This document shows, piece by piece, positions 26,753-35,699 of a DNA stretch of 64,000 nt (position 1 is the stretch's first letter; every line of letters starts with the position of its first letter). The notes below the pieces were generated by a model. The model saw only the letters and a program-made list of their open reading frames with translations. It searched no databases and was not told where the DNA came from. The stretch spans positions 496,001-560,000 of the forward strand of contig NZ_CP006018.1 in NCBI RefSeq assembly GCF_000706765.1. Direction: 5' to 3'. The position numbers and the translations under genes were made by a program. Source of the stretch: Bifidobacterium [indicum] DSM 20214 = LMG 11587 (GTDB lineage Bacteria > Actinomycetota > Actinomycetes > Actinomycetales > Bifidobacteriaceae).

Positions 26753-27538
26753 TCAGGATTTGCAGGTTTCGAGCAGGTGGCGGGAGTACTCGATAATCCG
26801 TGGCGATGAATCAGAGTTGGCGATGTGGACCCGGCCCGGCGCTTCGCTCTCGTTCAGCCGCCCGGCCTCGGACAGGAGGTCCCTGAGGTGTCTGGCGGTG
26901 CCTTCATTGCCGTCCATCAGGGCCAGGCCCGGTGGACAGAGGCTGGCGATACGCTCCTTGAAGAAGACGAAGTGGGTGCATCCCAGAACGATTGAATCCA
27001 TGGTGTCCAGGTCGTACCGGTCGAGGTACTTGTGAAGTGTCGCGTCCACAAGGTCATGGTCATCCAGGTGGCCCGACTCGACTATCCGGACCAGGTCCGG
27101 ACAGGGCTGGGCGAAAATCGTGTGGGTGGCCTTGAACCGGTCCATCAGACGGGAGAATCTGTCTTCCTTGAGAGTCAGGGGAGTGGCGGTCACAATGACC
27201 CGCTGGGGGAGGCCGCCGCCCCGCTGGCAGGCCGGTTTCAGTGCCGGCTCCATGCCGATGATGGGAACGGGATAGCGCCGACGCATTTCTTCCACGCAGA
27301 CGCTGGTGGCGGTGTTGCACGCAATGACCATCGCCTTGACGCCCTGGTCCATGAAGGCATCGCCGATGTCCATGCATCGTTGGGCCACCATCTCGGGAGG
27401 TTTGGTCCCGTAAGGGGCGTTCGCCGAGTCGCCGAAGTAGCTGAGTTCCTCGGAAGGCAGGAGGGCATGGATGCTGGCGGTGACGCTCAATCCTCCGAGT
27501 CCGGAATCAAAGATTCCGATCGGTGCCCCTGAACCCAT
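26753..27538 (-). CDS. murI: Glutamate racemase
   Basis: 261 residues. Converts L- to D-glutamate for peptidoglycan using two cysteines: C74 in VIACNTATS and the one in LGCTHF (near residue 186). The N-terminal [11 protein letters not shown] and the [12 protein letters not shown] segment are typical of MurI. ATG at 27538 has AAAGGAG 8 nt upstream. Divergent from dapF; the shared spacer of 67 bases must hold both promoters. Followed by a patatin-like gene. Confidence 0.96.
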   Translation of the reverse strand: MGSGAPIGIFDSGLGGLSVTASIHALLPSEELSYFGDSANAPYGTKPPEMVAQRCMDIGDAFMDQGVKAMVIACNTATSVCVEEMRRRYPVPIIGMEPALKPACQRGGGLPQRVIVTATPLTLKEDRFSRLMDRFKATHTIFAQPCPDLVRIVESGHLDDHDLVDATLHKYLDRYDLDTMDSIVLGCTHFVFFKERIASLCPPGLALMDGNEGTARHLRDLLSEAGRLNESEAPGRVHIANSDSSPRIIEYSRHLLETCKS

Positions 27539-27605
27539 CTGACCAGCTCCTTTCCAAGCCGAATGACCAGCCTAGCCTGTCGGTGAAAGGCCGTACCCTA
27601 CAACC

Positions 27606-28634
27606 ATGAGTATTCCCCGGACTGTTTACAAAATGCATGCAACCGGCAACGATTTTGTGGTCTATGCGGATCCCCAGGGGACCCTGGAACCCAGTGCCGA
27701 CCAGGTTCGCTGGCTCTGCGACAGGCACTTCGGGGTTGGTGCCGACGGGGTGATTCGTCTGGCCCACCCCCAGGATGTGAGCGACCTGGACCAGGAGGCC
27801 ATCGAGGGATGCAACCGGTTCGGCTGCCAGTGGTTCATGGATTATCGCAATGCGGACGGGTCACTGGCGCAGATGTGCGGCAACGGGACCAGGGCCATCA
27901 CCCTCTTCGCCCAGAAGCAGGGGTTGGCTCCGACCATGGATGGATCATCCTTCCTGCTGGGCACCCGGGCCGGGGTCAAGCGTATCGTTTCCCGTGGCGC
28001 CGCCTCTGACGTGGACGGGCATGTCTTTACTGTCAACATCGGTGCCTGGACCATGGGTGCCCTCGGCGGGCAGATGGTTGACGGCGGCGCCTTGGGCAAA
28101 TCGGCTCCGGGAACCCTGGTCGATATGGGCAATCCTCATGTGGTGGTCCTGGCAGGACTGGGCGAGGGGTTTGCCCGGCAGGATTCGGAAGGCACCGGGG
28201 TCGATGGGAACGGTGCAGGTGAGCACTCGCTACCGGATGGATTGCCGGGAGCTGTCTCCACTCTCCTGGGCAAGACCGAGCTGCCCGACCTGGACACCTT
28301 GGACCTCGGTAGGCAGCCAAATGCCCATCCGGGTCTTGACGAGGGGCAGAACATCGAGTTCCTCAGACTGGAATCCTTGGACCCCCAGACCGGATCGGGG
28401 CATGCCTCCATGCGTGTCTATGAACGTGGAGTGGGGGAGACCCTCTCATGCGGGACGGGGCTGAGTGCCAGCGGGGTGGTCCTGCGTGCCCTGACCGGCC
28501 TCGACCACTGGGCCATCCGTGTGGGTGGCGGTGTCCTGGATGTTGACGTGGACGACCAGGAAGTCCACCTGACCGGCGAGGCCAGGATGGTTGCGCGGGT
28601 ATCCCTTGAGGACATCCCCCGGGGTCTGGCCTGA
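27606..28634 (+). CDS. dapF: Diaminopimelate epimerase (with an internal insertion)
   Basis: 342 residues. Interconverts LL- and meso-diaminopimelate in the lysine pathway. The two catalytic cysteines are C91 (AQMCGNGTR) and C282 (LSCGTGLSASG), and the N-terminal MHATGNDFVV is diagnostic. It is longer than the usual ~275 residues because of a polar, low-complexity insertion around residues 185-240, between the NPHVV strand and the EGQNIEF strand. ATG at 27606 comes 6 nt after TACCCT (27594-27599) with no ribosome site, suggesting a leaderless message. Confidence 0.95.
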   Translation: MSIPRTVYKMHATGNDFVVYADPQGTLEPSADQVRWLCDRHFGVGADGVIRLAHPQDVSDLDQEAIEGCNRFGCQWFMDYRNADGSLAQMCGNGTRAITLFAQKQGLAPTMDGSSFLLGTRAGVKRIVSRGAASDVDGHVFTVNIGAWTMGALGGQMVDGGALGKSAPGTLVDMGNPHVVVLAGLGEGFARQDSEGTGVDGNGAGEHSLPDGLPGAVSTLLGKTELPDLDTLDLGRQPNAHPGLDEGQNIEFLRLESLDPQTGSGHASMRVYERGVGETLSCGTGLSASGVVLRALTGLDHWAIRVGGGVLDVDVDDQEVHLTGEARMVARVSLEDIPRGLA

Positions 28635-28635
28635 T

Positions 28636-28652
28636 TTGCCGAAGGCCGGCAA
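28636..28652. terminator. Small hairpin between convergent dapF and VKOR genes
   Basis: TTGCCG (28636-28641) and CGGCAA (28647-28652) form a 6-bp stem with a 5-nt loop immediately after the dapF stop, in the 39-base gap before the convergent VKOR-like gene ends. Tentative, as no T-run is present. Confidence 0.3.
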
Positions 28653-28673
28653 GAAAGCGGATTTCCGGTCCTG

Positions 28674-29324
28674 TCACCCGAAGATGGCCGCCCCCTCCTT
28701 GGCCAGGATGATGGTGATCAGGGCCGCCAGCCAGACCAGGTCCACCATAAGATCGAAGTGCAGACGGTAGTAAGCGCGCAGTCCCCTCCCCAGACCGGGC
28801 ATATGCCCCTGGGGTGAGGGAAGGCCCTGAACGGTTACCGTGGCATGGCTGAAGGCCATGAACTGGATGCTGGTGGAGGCCAGCATGACCAGGCACCATG
28901 GGCAGAGGGCCCTGATGACGAACACGGACTGGGTGAAGAGCCAAACGGCATAGGCCAGGGCCAGCAGGGATCCCAACCAGGTCAGGCCGGCCATCCAGGA
29001 GGGGAGCCCGACCCCGCTGAGTCCGACCACGGCCAGGGTCAGAAAAACCGCTTCGGCGGCCAACCCCAGGAAGGCGTTGGGAATGGGGAGGGTACCCAGA
29101 TGAATCAGTTCGGCCTGCCATGACCCGGCCACGGTCGAGCACGAGACCACGGCGTTGATATCGCAACTGAGCCGCCCTTGGGGGTTCCTGGCCAGTTGCA
29201 GGGTCTCCGCAGCCAGGATGAGACTTGAAAAGAGGGCCATCAGGGAGGTGACCGCGGCCATCGTGTAGGTCCAGACATGCCCATGGCGCCAGCCTGGTGT
29301 GGCTTCGGGGATCTGCTCGTTCAT
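28674..29324 (-). CDS. Vitamin K epoxide reductase (VKOR) family membrane protein
   Basis: 216-residue integral membrane protein with five or so hydrophobic segments. Two redox cysteine pairs are visible: C54/C62 (LSCDINAVVSC) and the CPWC active site C141/C144. Bacterial VKOR homologues reoxidise DsbA-like thiol oxidases using quinone. Actinobacteria rely on this route for disulfide formation in exported proteins. ATG at 29324 follows GAGGTG with 6-nt spacing; the GTG nine bases upstream is less likely. No dsbA-like partner is adjacent. Confidence 0.9.
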   Translation of the reverse strand: MNEQIPEATPGWRHGHVWTYTMAAVTSLMALFSSLILAAETLQLARNPQGRLSCDINAVVSCSTVAGSWQAELIHLGTLPIPNAFLGLAAEAVFLTLAVVGLSGVGLPSWMAGLTWLGSLLALAYAVWLFTQSVFVIRALCPWCLVMLASTSIQFMAFSHATVTVQGLPSPQGHMPGLGRGLRAYYRLHFDLMVDLVWLAALITIILAKEGAAIFG

Positions 29325-29428
29325 GGCCACCACCTCGTTAGGTCTGAATGGTCCGGAATACGGGGGCGACTCCTACGGGGGAGCGCTCGCTAAGGGCGTT
29401 GATACGGAAGCGAGTTTAGGATGGAGGC

Positions 29429-30337
29429 ATGACTCATCAGACCGGGGTGAACCCTGCCTCATCACATGAGAGGGCAGGATGGGACCTGCATTGCCACACG
29501 GTGTTCTCCGATGGGACCATGACCCCCGCGGAGATGGTATCCCTGGCCGGGAAACAGGGGGTGGCGGGTCTGGCCATAACCGACCACGATACGAATGCGG
29601 GTTGGGCCATGGCCACGGAGGCCGCCGAGAGTGAGGGGATGCCCCTCCTTTTGGGCACCGAGATAACGGCCGAGGACCAGAACGTCTCTGTCCACATGCT
29701 GGCCTACCTCTATGATCCCGAGGATATGGTCATCACCAGGCTTTTCGATAGGACCAGACAGGCCAGGCTGGCCAGGACCAGGACCATGGTGGACAGGATC
29801 TCCCAGGACTATCCGATTACCTGGCAGGATGTGCTGGATCAGGTCAAGGAAGGGGAGCGGACCACCGTCGGTCGTCCCCACATCGCCGATGCCCTGGTCA
29901 GGGCAGGGGTCTATTCCGACCGGAGCAAGGCATTCGCGGGGGTCTGCTCGTCGTCCGGCCCGTATTACCTGCCTACCCCGTCGCCTACCACCCACCAGGT
30001 GCTGAAGGCGGTCAAACATGCCGGCGGGGTCGTGGTCATCGCTCATCCGGGTGCCACACAGCGCAATCCTGTCCTACTCAGCGATGTGCAGATCGGGAAC
30101 CTGGTCAGGGAGGGATTGGACGGCCTGGAGGTACGGCATCGTGACAACTCTCCTCAGGAGCAGGAACGCCTGCTGGCTCTGGCCGAGCGGTGGGACCTGC
30201 TGGTGACCGGTGGGTCCGACTGGCACGGCAAGGGTAAGCCCAATGTGCTCGGGGAGAACAGGACCAGCTCTGAGGTGGTCGGCTGCATCATCGACCGGGC
30301 ATACGGAATCAGGCCGGTAGGATATCCCTCTGTCTGA
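29429..30337 (+). CDS. PHP-domain phosphoesterase (YciV / RNase AM-like)
   Basis: 302 residues. The metal-binding PHP motifs are visible: DLHCHTVFSDG at the N-terminus, ITDHDT, a GRPHIADAL segment, VIAHPGA and GGSDWHGK near the C-terminus. Closest in layout to the YciV family, which removes 5' nucleotides or hydrolyses 3',5'-bisphosphonucleotides. Cytoplasmic. ATG at 29429 lies 6 nt after TAGGAT (29417-29422); GGAGG is too close to the start to work as a ribosome site, so the transcript is probably leaderless. Confidence 0.9.
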   Translation: MTHQTGVNPASSHERAGWDLHCHTVFSDGTMTPAEMVSLAGKQGVAGLAITDHDTNAGWAMATEAAESEGMPLLLGTEITAEDQNVSVHMLAYLYDPEDMVITRLFDRTRQARLARTRTMVDRISQDYPITWQDVLDQVKEGERTTVGRPHIADALVRAGVYSDRSKAFAGVCSSSGPYYLPTPSPTTHQVLKAVKHAGGVVVIAHPGATQRNPVLLSDVQIGNLVREGLDGLEVRHRDNSPQEQERLLALAERWDLLVTGGSDWHGKGKPNVLGENRTSSEVVGCIIDRAYGIRPVGYPSV

Positions 30338-30381
30338 GGGGCTCCTGCCGGCCTGTCCGTTCTGGTCTGTCGAGTTCTGAC

Positions 30382-30621
30382 TCAGTCGGTGGCGCCACCC
30401 AAGGCACCGAACCCTACCGGATGGGTGGTGTCCGATCCGATGACCGCGTATCCCAGGGCATCCTTAGGAACGACGATGTGACGACCCTTGTCGTCCACCA
30501 GATCGATCGGCCCGCCTTCCTTCAAGGCCTGGCTGATGTGGGCCGCAACCTCGTCGGCCTTTTCGTCCGTGCTGAAGCTGACCGTGCGTGCCACGTTCCT
30601 GATGCCGAATTCAATATCCAT
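30382..30621 (-). CDS. DUF3107 family protein
   Basis: 79-residue protein beginning MDIEFGIRNVARTVSF and ending VGFGALG, the actinobacterial DUF3107 family (homologue of mycobacterial Rv3208A/TB9.4). Function unknown; small, soluble and conserved in Actinobacteria. ATG at 30621 follows GGAGG, while an in-frame extension to 30684 has no ribosome site. It is last in a minus-strand run with the low-complexity protein and phosphotransferase genes upstream. Confidence 0.85.
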   Translation of the reverse strand: MDIEFGIRNVARTVSFSTDEKADEVAAHISQALKEGGPIDLVDDKGRHIVVPKDALGYAVIGSDTTHPVGFGALGGATD

Positions 30622-30710
30622 GTTTGCCTCCAGGGATGCCGCCTGCCACCGAGTCGAATCGACAGGCAAATGTGCTGATTTCATTATTCGCTGGTCGGGT
30701 CGATTACGCC

Positions 30711-31397
30711 CTAAGCGTCGTCTCCATGCCGGCTGATGATTCCGTCGGTTGTCCTGGTCGGGGCATCGTCCGGACTGGGCTTGCTAGGCATGATGATTGT
30801 CTCCGCGCCCGTCAACGGTGGTTCTTCGGCGGCCTTATCTTTTGTGGTCTCGGTTTGTGTCGCCGCATGATGCGAAATGCCGTCCTCGTTCGGGACTGCG
30901 GGACCTTCTTCGGATGGTTCCCCTTCGGCAGTTGCGGTTTTCCCATCCGGGACCGGTTCGCTCTTGCTCTTGGTGCTGCTGTCGGCCTCTGTGACGGGGG
31001 CGTGGTCGGTTTTGGATTCCTCCTTGGCCTTGGCTGCCTGGTGATTCATGGCGGTCTGTGTTCTGGCCAAATCGGCCATATCGACCTTGTTGATGGCGAT
31101 GGTCACCGAGCTGTCGTCTGCAGGTTCCTTGGCCTTGGCCTGGTCGTCCTTGGGCTCGACTGTCGGCCTGTTGGGAGCTGCGCTTCCGGTCTTGCCTGAT
31201 TCCGGTTTAGCGGGGTCGTTCTCGCCACCAAGGAGGTTCCCCACTGTAATCGTCGAAGGGTTGGAACTGGCGGCTGGCCTGGCTGGCTTGTGGTTTTGGC
31301 GGGCGTGGCTGAGTTGCTCATGCTCGCTGAGCTGCTGGGCCAGGCGTTCCGACCTGTGCCTTGAACTGGATGATTCGCTCGTTGTCGGCCCGGTCAA
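30711..31397 (-). CDS. Low-complexity (Pro/Ala/Ser/Lys/Glu-rich) protein, start uncertain
   Basis: A 228-codon frame encoding a highly polar, presumably disordered chain with no recognisable domain; a short ordered-looking piece is STITVGNLLGGE. The frame opens with TTG at 31397 inside the upstream phosphotransferase gene, overlapping it by 80 bases without a ribosome site. An ATG at 31321 that overlaps the phosphotransferase stop (ATGA) is in a different frame and runs only 72 codons (to 31103). Either the long frame uses an unusual start, or a frameshift joins the two frames. I favour the long frame as the body of the protein. Function unknown. Confidence 0.5.
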   Translation of the reverse strand: MTGPTTSESSSSRHRSERLAQQLSEHEQLSHARQNHKPARPAASSNPSTITVGNLLGGENDPAKPESGKTGSAAPNRPTVEPKDDQAKAKEPADDSSVTIAINKVDMADLARTQTAMNHQAAKAKEESKTDHAPVTEADSSTKSKSEPVPDGKTATAEGEPSEEGPAVPNEDGISHHAATQTETTKDKAAEEPPLTGAETIIMPSKPSPDDAPTRTTDGIISRHGDDA

Positions 31398-32265
31398 GGG
31401 CGGTGATGAATTCGCCGACCTGCTCCATCTGCAGCCAGAGGTTTGCGCGGAGCATGATTAGATCGTCCAGACGGGAGCCCACCATCCTGCCGTAGGCAGC
31501 GATGACCGCATTGCGGCGGGACCCGTCCAGCTTGGAGAATATCCATGCCAGATCGCGGGCCGGGTCATTGACCTGCATGTCCTGCCATCCGTAAATGGAG
31601 CTCAGTCCGGAATTCGAATACAGGAGGTCTCCATCCGTGAATCCGCCATGTACCGTGCAGGTATCGAAAGACCAGAGCCCGTCGGTTTCTGCAATCGAAG
31701 CCCAGCTGTTGGTGATTTCCTCGGGAACGTGACCGTCCTTGCGCAGGCGGGTGATCCAGCCCTTGAGCTGGGAGGATATCTGGCTCGTGGTGAAGGCCGG
31801 GTAGCCGTGTTCCCCGAGGAACTCGGGTCGTATACGGTGTATGGCCCCTATGGCCGTGCCTGCGGCCGTGCACTCGTTGATTGTCAATAGATGGAGGGGG
31901 CGAATTCTGCCCGGGCTGTGTTTCAGGACGGTCACACTGACCTTTCCTGTAGGACTGGTTTCGCTCAGTCCCGGTTCATAGGCCAGGACCCGCTCAACCC
32001 GGAAGCCCATTGCGGCGACTTCCTTGGCGTCTTCCAGGGCCCGTGCGGCCTTGACCCGGGCTGCCATGCGTTTCTTACCGGCCTCCTGGTCGGTTGCCCA
32101 CACATCGTAGGTGTTCCCGGTGGAATCCTGGACCACTGCACAACTGATTCCCTCGGCCCGGTCCCTATGGCTGATCTGATCGCAATCCCTGGCGCCTGTC
32201 ACCGGCACATCAGGCATGGCGGCGGAGGCCAGTGCGGCCAAGGTCAGCTTCGTTTTTTCACTCAC
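31318..32265 (-). CDS. Aminoglycoside phosphotransferase-fold (APH/choline-kinase-like) protein
   Basis: 315 residues of a kinase-like fold. The catalytic-loop region reads TVHGGFTDGDLLYSN, where the usual form is HGDLxxxN, so the canonical aspartate appears shifted or replaced. The metal-binding segment reads QVNDPARDLAWI. Such proteins beside UvrD-like helicases are common in Actinobacteria, with unknown substrates; this is not evidence of antibiotic resistance. I place the start at GTG 32265 because KLTLAALASAAMPD is the usual family beginning and TATTAT (32275-32280) lies just upstream. ATG at 32346, with GGAG before it, is the alternative. Divergent from the helicase. Confidence 0.72.
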   Translation of the reverse strand: MSEKTKLTLAALASAAMPDVPVTGARDCDQISHRDRAEGISCAVVQDSTGNTYDVWATDQEAGKKRMAARVKAARALEDAKEVAAMGFRVERVLAYEPGLSETSPTGKVSVTVLKHSPGRIRPLHLLTINECTAAGTAIGAIHRIRPEFLGEHGYPAFTTSQISSQLKGWITRLRKDGHVPEEITNSWASIAETDGLWSFDTCTVHGGFTDGDLLYSNSGLSSIYGWQDMQVNDPARDLAWIFSKLDGSRRNAVIAAYGRMVGSRLDDLIMLRANLWLQMEQVGEFITALDRADNERIIQFKAQVGTPGPAAQRA

Positions 32266-32393
32266 ACTCTCAGGATAATACAAGCGTATGGCTTTGCGGG
32301 TGGCCTGGTACGTCGAAGAGGCTCTGCGTGGCACCTTCGACCACATGACCACTCCAGTGCGGATTCGACAGGACGGTTTGGCACAATGGGGGT

Positions 32394-33902
32394 GTGCATG
32401 AAGATCAGGAGAAGCTCCTAGGGGGGCTGGACCGGTTCCAGAGGGAGGCGGTCACCAGTTTGGACGGGCCGGTCAGAATCATAGCCGGGGCGGGTGCCGG
32501 AAAGACCCGAACCATCACCCACCGGATTGCTTATGCCTGTGCCCAGGGTAGTTGGGACCCGTCGAAGACCATGGCCGTCACCTTTTCCGTCAAGGCTGCT
32601 GCCGAGATGCGGTCCAGACTCACCGCCCTCGGTGTGCCGGAATCGGTCAAGGCCGCCACATTCCACTCGGCGGCCTTCCAGCAGCTCCGTCAGGTCTGGC
32701 CTCAGGTCAGCTCCTCATATCCACCCACCCTGATTCAGGATCTCCGCCCCCTGGTCAAGGCCGCCTATAAGCGGGTCTGTGGTCAGGAGGAGGCCGATCC
32801 GGGCCAGGTCCGCGATTTGGAGGCGGAGATCAACTGGGCCAAGGTGGGCTTGATTGCCCCCAAGGAGTATGTCCGGGTTTGCGCAGCCACACACCGCACT
32901 CCGCCGGCGGGTCTCGACCCCGATAGGATGGCCGACCTCTACGAGGCCTTCGAATATGACAAGTCCGCCCATAATCAAATGGACTTCAACGACATCCTTC
33001 TCCTGGTCTGTCACATCCTGGAGGAGGAGCCGGAGGCGGCAGCCGTCATCCGGTCGCGCATTCGCTGGATGACGGTCGACGAGTACCAGGATGTGTCACC
33101 CCTGCAGCACCGCCTACTGAGGCTATGGTTGGATGACCGCGACAATCTCTGCGTCGTGGGAGACCCCGCCCAGACCATTTATTCCTTTGCCGGGGCAACC
33201 TCTTACTACCTGTTGGATTTCCCCGAGGAGTACCCGTCGATGAAAGCCGACCTGCAGCTCAACACGGACTACCGGTCCACCCCCCAGGTGGTCAACTATG
33301 CCAATAGGGTCCTTTCCAAGTCCCCCAATCGTGGCGACTACCTGAAACTGAAATCGAACAGGGAGGCCGGCAAGCGCATTGGAACCACCCGGTATCAGGA
33401 TGATGTCGAGGAAGCCCATGGGGTGGCGAAGCGTATAGAGCGGCTCATCCATGGTGGAGCCGATCCAGGGCAGTGCGCAGTGCTTACCAGAATCAACGCC
33501 CAGCAGCCGGTTATATGTGCAGCCCTGCATGAACGGGGCATTCCATACCGCCTACGGACCGACTCGGGCTGGCTGGACCAGAGTGTATCCGAGGTGACGG
33601 CTGTCCAGAGCAGTGAGAAGACGATAGAGGATCTTCAGCAGGCCAGGGCGCGTGGTCAGGTCACCGTTTCCACCATTCACGCCGCCAAGGGACTGGAATT
33701 CGGCCATGTCTTCCTGGTTGGCTGTTCCGAGGGGCTTCTTCCCTTCGGTTCGCCGAGGGAGGGGGAGGACCTGGAAGAAGAACGCAGGCTCATGTATGTG
33801 GCGGTGACCAGGGCCGAGGACACCCTCCATCTCTCGTTCGCCGAGAAGAAGGATCCTGCCTCGTTCGCCAGACGTACCCCCAGTCGCTTCGTGCAGGGGT
33901 AA
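32394..33902 (+). CDS. Compact UvrD/Rep-like superfamily I helicase (UvrD2-like)
   Basis: 502 residues. Motifs in order: GAGAGKT Walker A (K37), VTFSVKAAAEM (Ia), VDEYQDVSP (II), GDPAQTIYSFAGA (III), LNTDYRS (IV), STIHAAKGLEF (V) and MYVAVTRAED (VI). The stretch between LRTDSGWL and motif V is only about 40 residues, so the usual 2B subdomain is nearly absent. The chain also stops after motif VI without the HRDC or C-terminal extension of mycobacterial UvrD2 (about 700 aa). Expected 3'-5' DNA translocase in repair or recombination. GTG at 32394 is 6 nt after CACAAT, with no ribosome site. Confidence 0.88.
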   Translation: MHEDQEKLLGGLDRFQREAVTSLDGPVRIIAGAGAGKTRTITHRIAYACAQGSWDPSKTMAVTFSVKAAAEMRSRLTALGVPESVKAATFHSAAFQQLRQVWPQVSSSYPPTLIQDLRPLVKAAYKRVCGQEEADPGQVRDLEAEINWAKVGLIAPKEYVRVCAATHRTPPAGLDPDRMADLYEAFEYDKSAHNQMDFNDILLLVCHILEEEPEAAAVIRSRIRWMTVDEYQDVSPLQHRLLRLWLDDRDNLCVVGDPAQTIYSFAGATSYYLLDFPEEYPSMKADLQLNTDYRSTPQVVNYANRVLSKSPNRGDYLKLKSNREAGKRIGTTRYQDDVEEAHGVAKRIERLIHGGADPGQCAVLTRINAQQPVICAALHERGIPYRLRTDSGWLDQSVSEVTAVQSSEKTIEDLQQARARGQVTVSTIHAAKGLEFGHVFLVGCSEGLLPFGSPREGEDLEEERRLMYVAVTRAEDTLHLSFAEKKDPASFARRTPSRFVQG

Positions 33903-34026
33903 GCCCCCTCTCCAGACGGCGTGCAATATGAGGAACGGTCATCCTTTGTGAAAACCGCATGCACCCTTGTGGGGGGAGCATGATTGCGGTTTATGGCGTT
34001 GGAGTGATGGGCGCGATTAGTCCCTG

Positions 34027-35607
34027 TTACTGATTGTTCTCGTCGGGATTCCCATCAGCGGATTCGTTTTCCCCATCTGGGTCGCCCGTATCGCCCTGGC
34101 CTTTGTTCGCCTGACTGTCGGGCCGCTCGGGGGAGTCGGTTCCCTGTGCCTTCTTATCGGCATCCAAGAGTTTGGCCAGTTCGGCGTCCCAGTCGACCGA
34201 ATCAGGGTTGGCGGCCCCCTCATCGGTGTGATTGGTTTCACCCTGGGTGGGTTCCGCCTGGTTCCCGGTATCAACACTGGCCTTTGCCTGCTCCTCGGGC
34301 AGGGTTGGGAGGAGGTCGGGGTGGGACCATTTGGCGTCGCGTTGTTCGAAACCAAGCCTTGCGGTGTCACCCTCCCAAAGCTCAGCCGCCTCGCGCAGGC
34401 GCTTGGGGTGGAGTCTGAGACCAAGCAGGGATTCAAAGGTCTGCTCGGCGGGGCCGCCCACGGCTCGCTCCCTCCTGGTCATCTCGCGAAGCTGTTCCAG
34501 ATGCGGAATATGCGCCATGCCGGCGTTCCAGACCACGCAGTCCACCCAACCATCGGCCTGAGCCAGAAGAATCTCCAGACTGCGCAGGGCCTCTTTCTGC
34601 TCGGGGGTGTCCTCGATGCCGACATTGCTCAGGTTGATGGCGCCAGCGATGGACTCGGGATTGATCTCGGTGGCCTCGCGGAGCTGCTCTTCCATGGCGT
34701 CCAGATCGATGGAGACTCCGCGTGCGTACTTGCCTATCAGGGCCTCGAAGCGTGGCATCAGCCAGGGGACGGACGCGAAGAGGCGGGCATGGGCGGCCTC
34801 CTGGAGGGCCAGATAGCTCATAACCTCATCCAAATCCAGGTCAAGGGATGAGGCATAGGACTTGATGTTCTGCGGAATCAGGGCTCCTGCAGGGTTTTTC
34901 AGGAGGGCGACCCCCTGGTCGAACCCGCCGCGGACCTCTTCGGAGAGTTCTCCGGCTGCCCGCCCGAGCTGTATGGCAAAGGAGGTGTTGCCCAGGAGTT
35001 TCATAAGGGTGGCCGGGTCCTTGAGGTTGTCGGGCAGGGGGATGGGGACCGGCCCGGCAAACATGCCGGAGATCTCGCCTTCTGGGAATCCCCCCAGCCG
35101 TTCGCTCAGTACTGAGGTCAGGGCATTGCTGACGGCCTGTGCCACAGGGGATGCGAACTGGATCCAGGAGTCGATGCTGCCCTCAATCCAACCGGAGCGG
35201 GTCAGGGCTTCGGCGTGGCCGGGAGCCGGGTCGAAAGCACAGACGGAATCCAACCAGAGGTTGGCCTCACTCATGATCCTGGTCACCCGGTCGCCATCCT
35301 CGGCGGTCACCGTGGTGTCGGACTGGTCGGCGGCTGCACGCCCCAAGGCTATGGACTTTGCCAGATTGACGTTGATGGGGCCTTCCTGGGCCTGACTCTG
35401 CATGTCGGCAGGTGTGTTGAGTCCACCTGCCGTGAAGGCCTGGATCAGGGCCTTCACCTCGTCGGGCTTGGGCAGCTGCGAGGGGTCCTGATTGGCGATC
35501 TGGGAACGGACGGACTCCGGCAGTTGCGAGAATTGCTTCCAGGCCAGCTCGCCCTGGAAGGGGCCAAAGCAGTCAATCAGCCATTGGTGGATTGCATTCT
35601 CGTCCAT
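34027..35607 (-). CDS. Zincin-like protein, DUF2342 / TIGR03624 family
   Basis: 526 residues, homologous to actinobacterial Rv3195-like proteins. The helix that carries HExxH in metalloproteases reads ALQEAAHARLFASVPWL, so the first histidine is glutamine and only E and the second H remain; catalysis is doubtful. The C-terminal 110 residues are acidic and disordered. ATG at 35607 is preferred; an in-frame GTG at 35655 would add 16 residues. Divergent from the Lon-like protease gene, as Rv3195 is from Rv3194c in mycobacteria. Cytoplasmic; function unknown. Confidence 0.82.
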   Translation of the reverse strand: MDENAIHQWLIDCFGPFQGELAWKQFSQLPESVRSQIANQDPSQLPKPDEVKALIQAFTAGGLNTPADMQSQAQEGPINVNLAKSIALGRAAADQSDTTVTAEDGDRVTRIMSEANLWLDSVCAFDPAPGHAEALTRSGWIEGSIDSWIQFASPVAQAVSNALTSVLSERLGGFPEGEISGMFAGPVPIPLPDNLKDPATLMKLLGNTSFAIQLGRAAGELSEEVRGGFDQGVALLKNPAGALIPQNIKSYASSLDLDLDEVMSYLALQEAAHARLFASVPWLMPRFEALIGKYARGVSIDLDAMEEQLREATEINPESIAGAINLSNVGIEDTPEQKEALRSLEILLAQADGWVDCVVWNAGMAHIPHLEQLREMTRRERAVGGPAEQTFESLLGLRLHPKRLREAAELWEGDTARLGFEQRDAKWSHPDLLPTLPEEQAKASVDTGNQAEPTQGETNHTDEGAANPDSVDWDAELAKLLDADKKAQGTDSPERPDSQANKGQGDTGDPDGENESADGNPDENNQ

Positions 35608-35699
35608 AAGGTCGTTCCAGTCCTCGCAAATAGGGTGACGGTGCTGAAAGTGCACCGCATGAGCAGTGTATCGTCTCTTTCACCCATAATATTGGAGCT

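Noticed and set aside
33953-33993. Terminator after the UvrD-like gene (AAACCGCATGC with GCAT...GCGGTTT)
   Set aside because: The stem is interrupted by a 4-nt bulge, has a 15-nt loop and is not followed by Ts; too weak to call.
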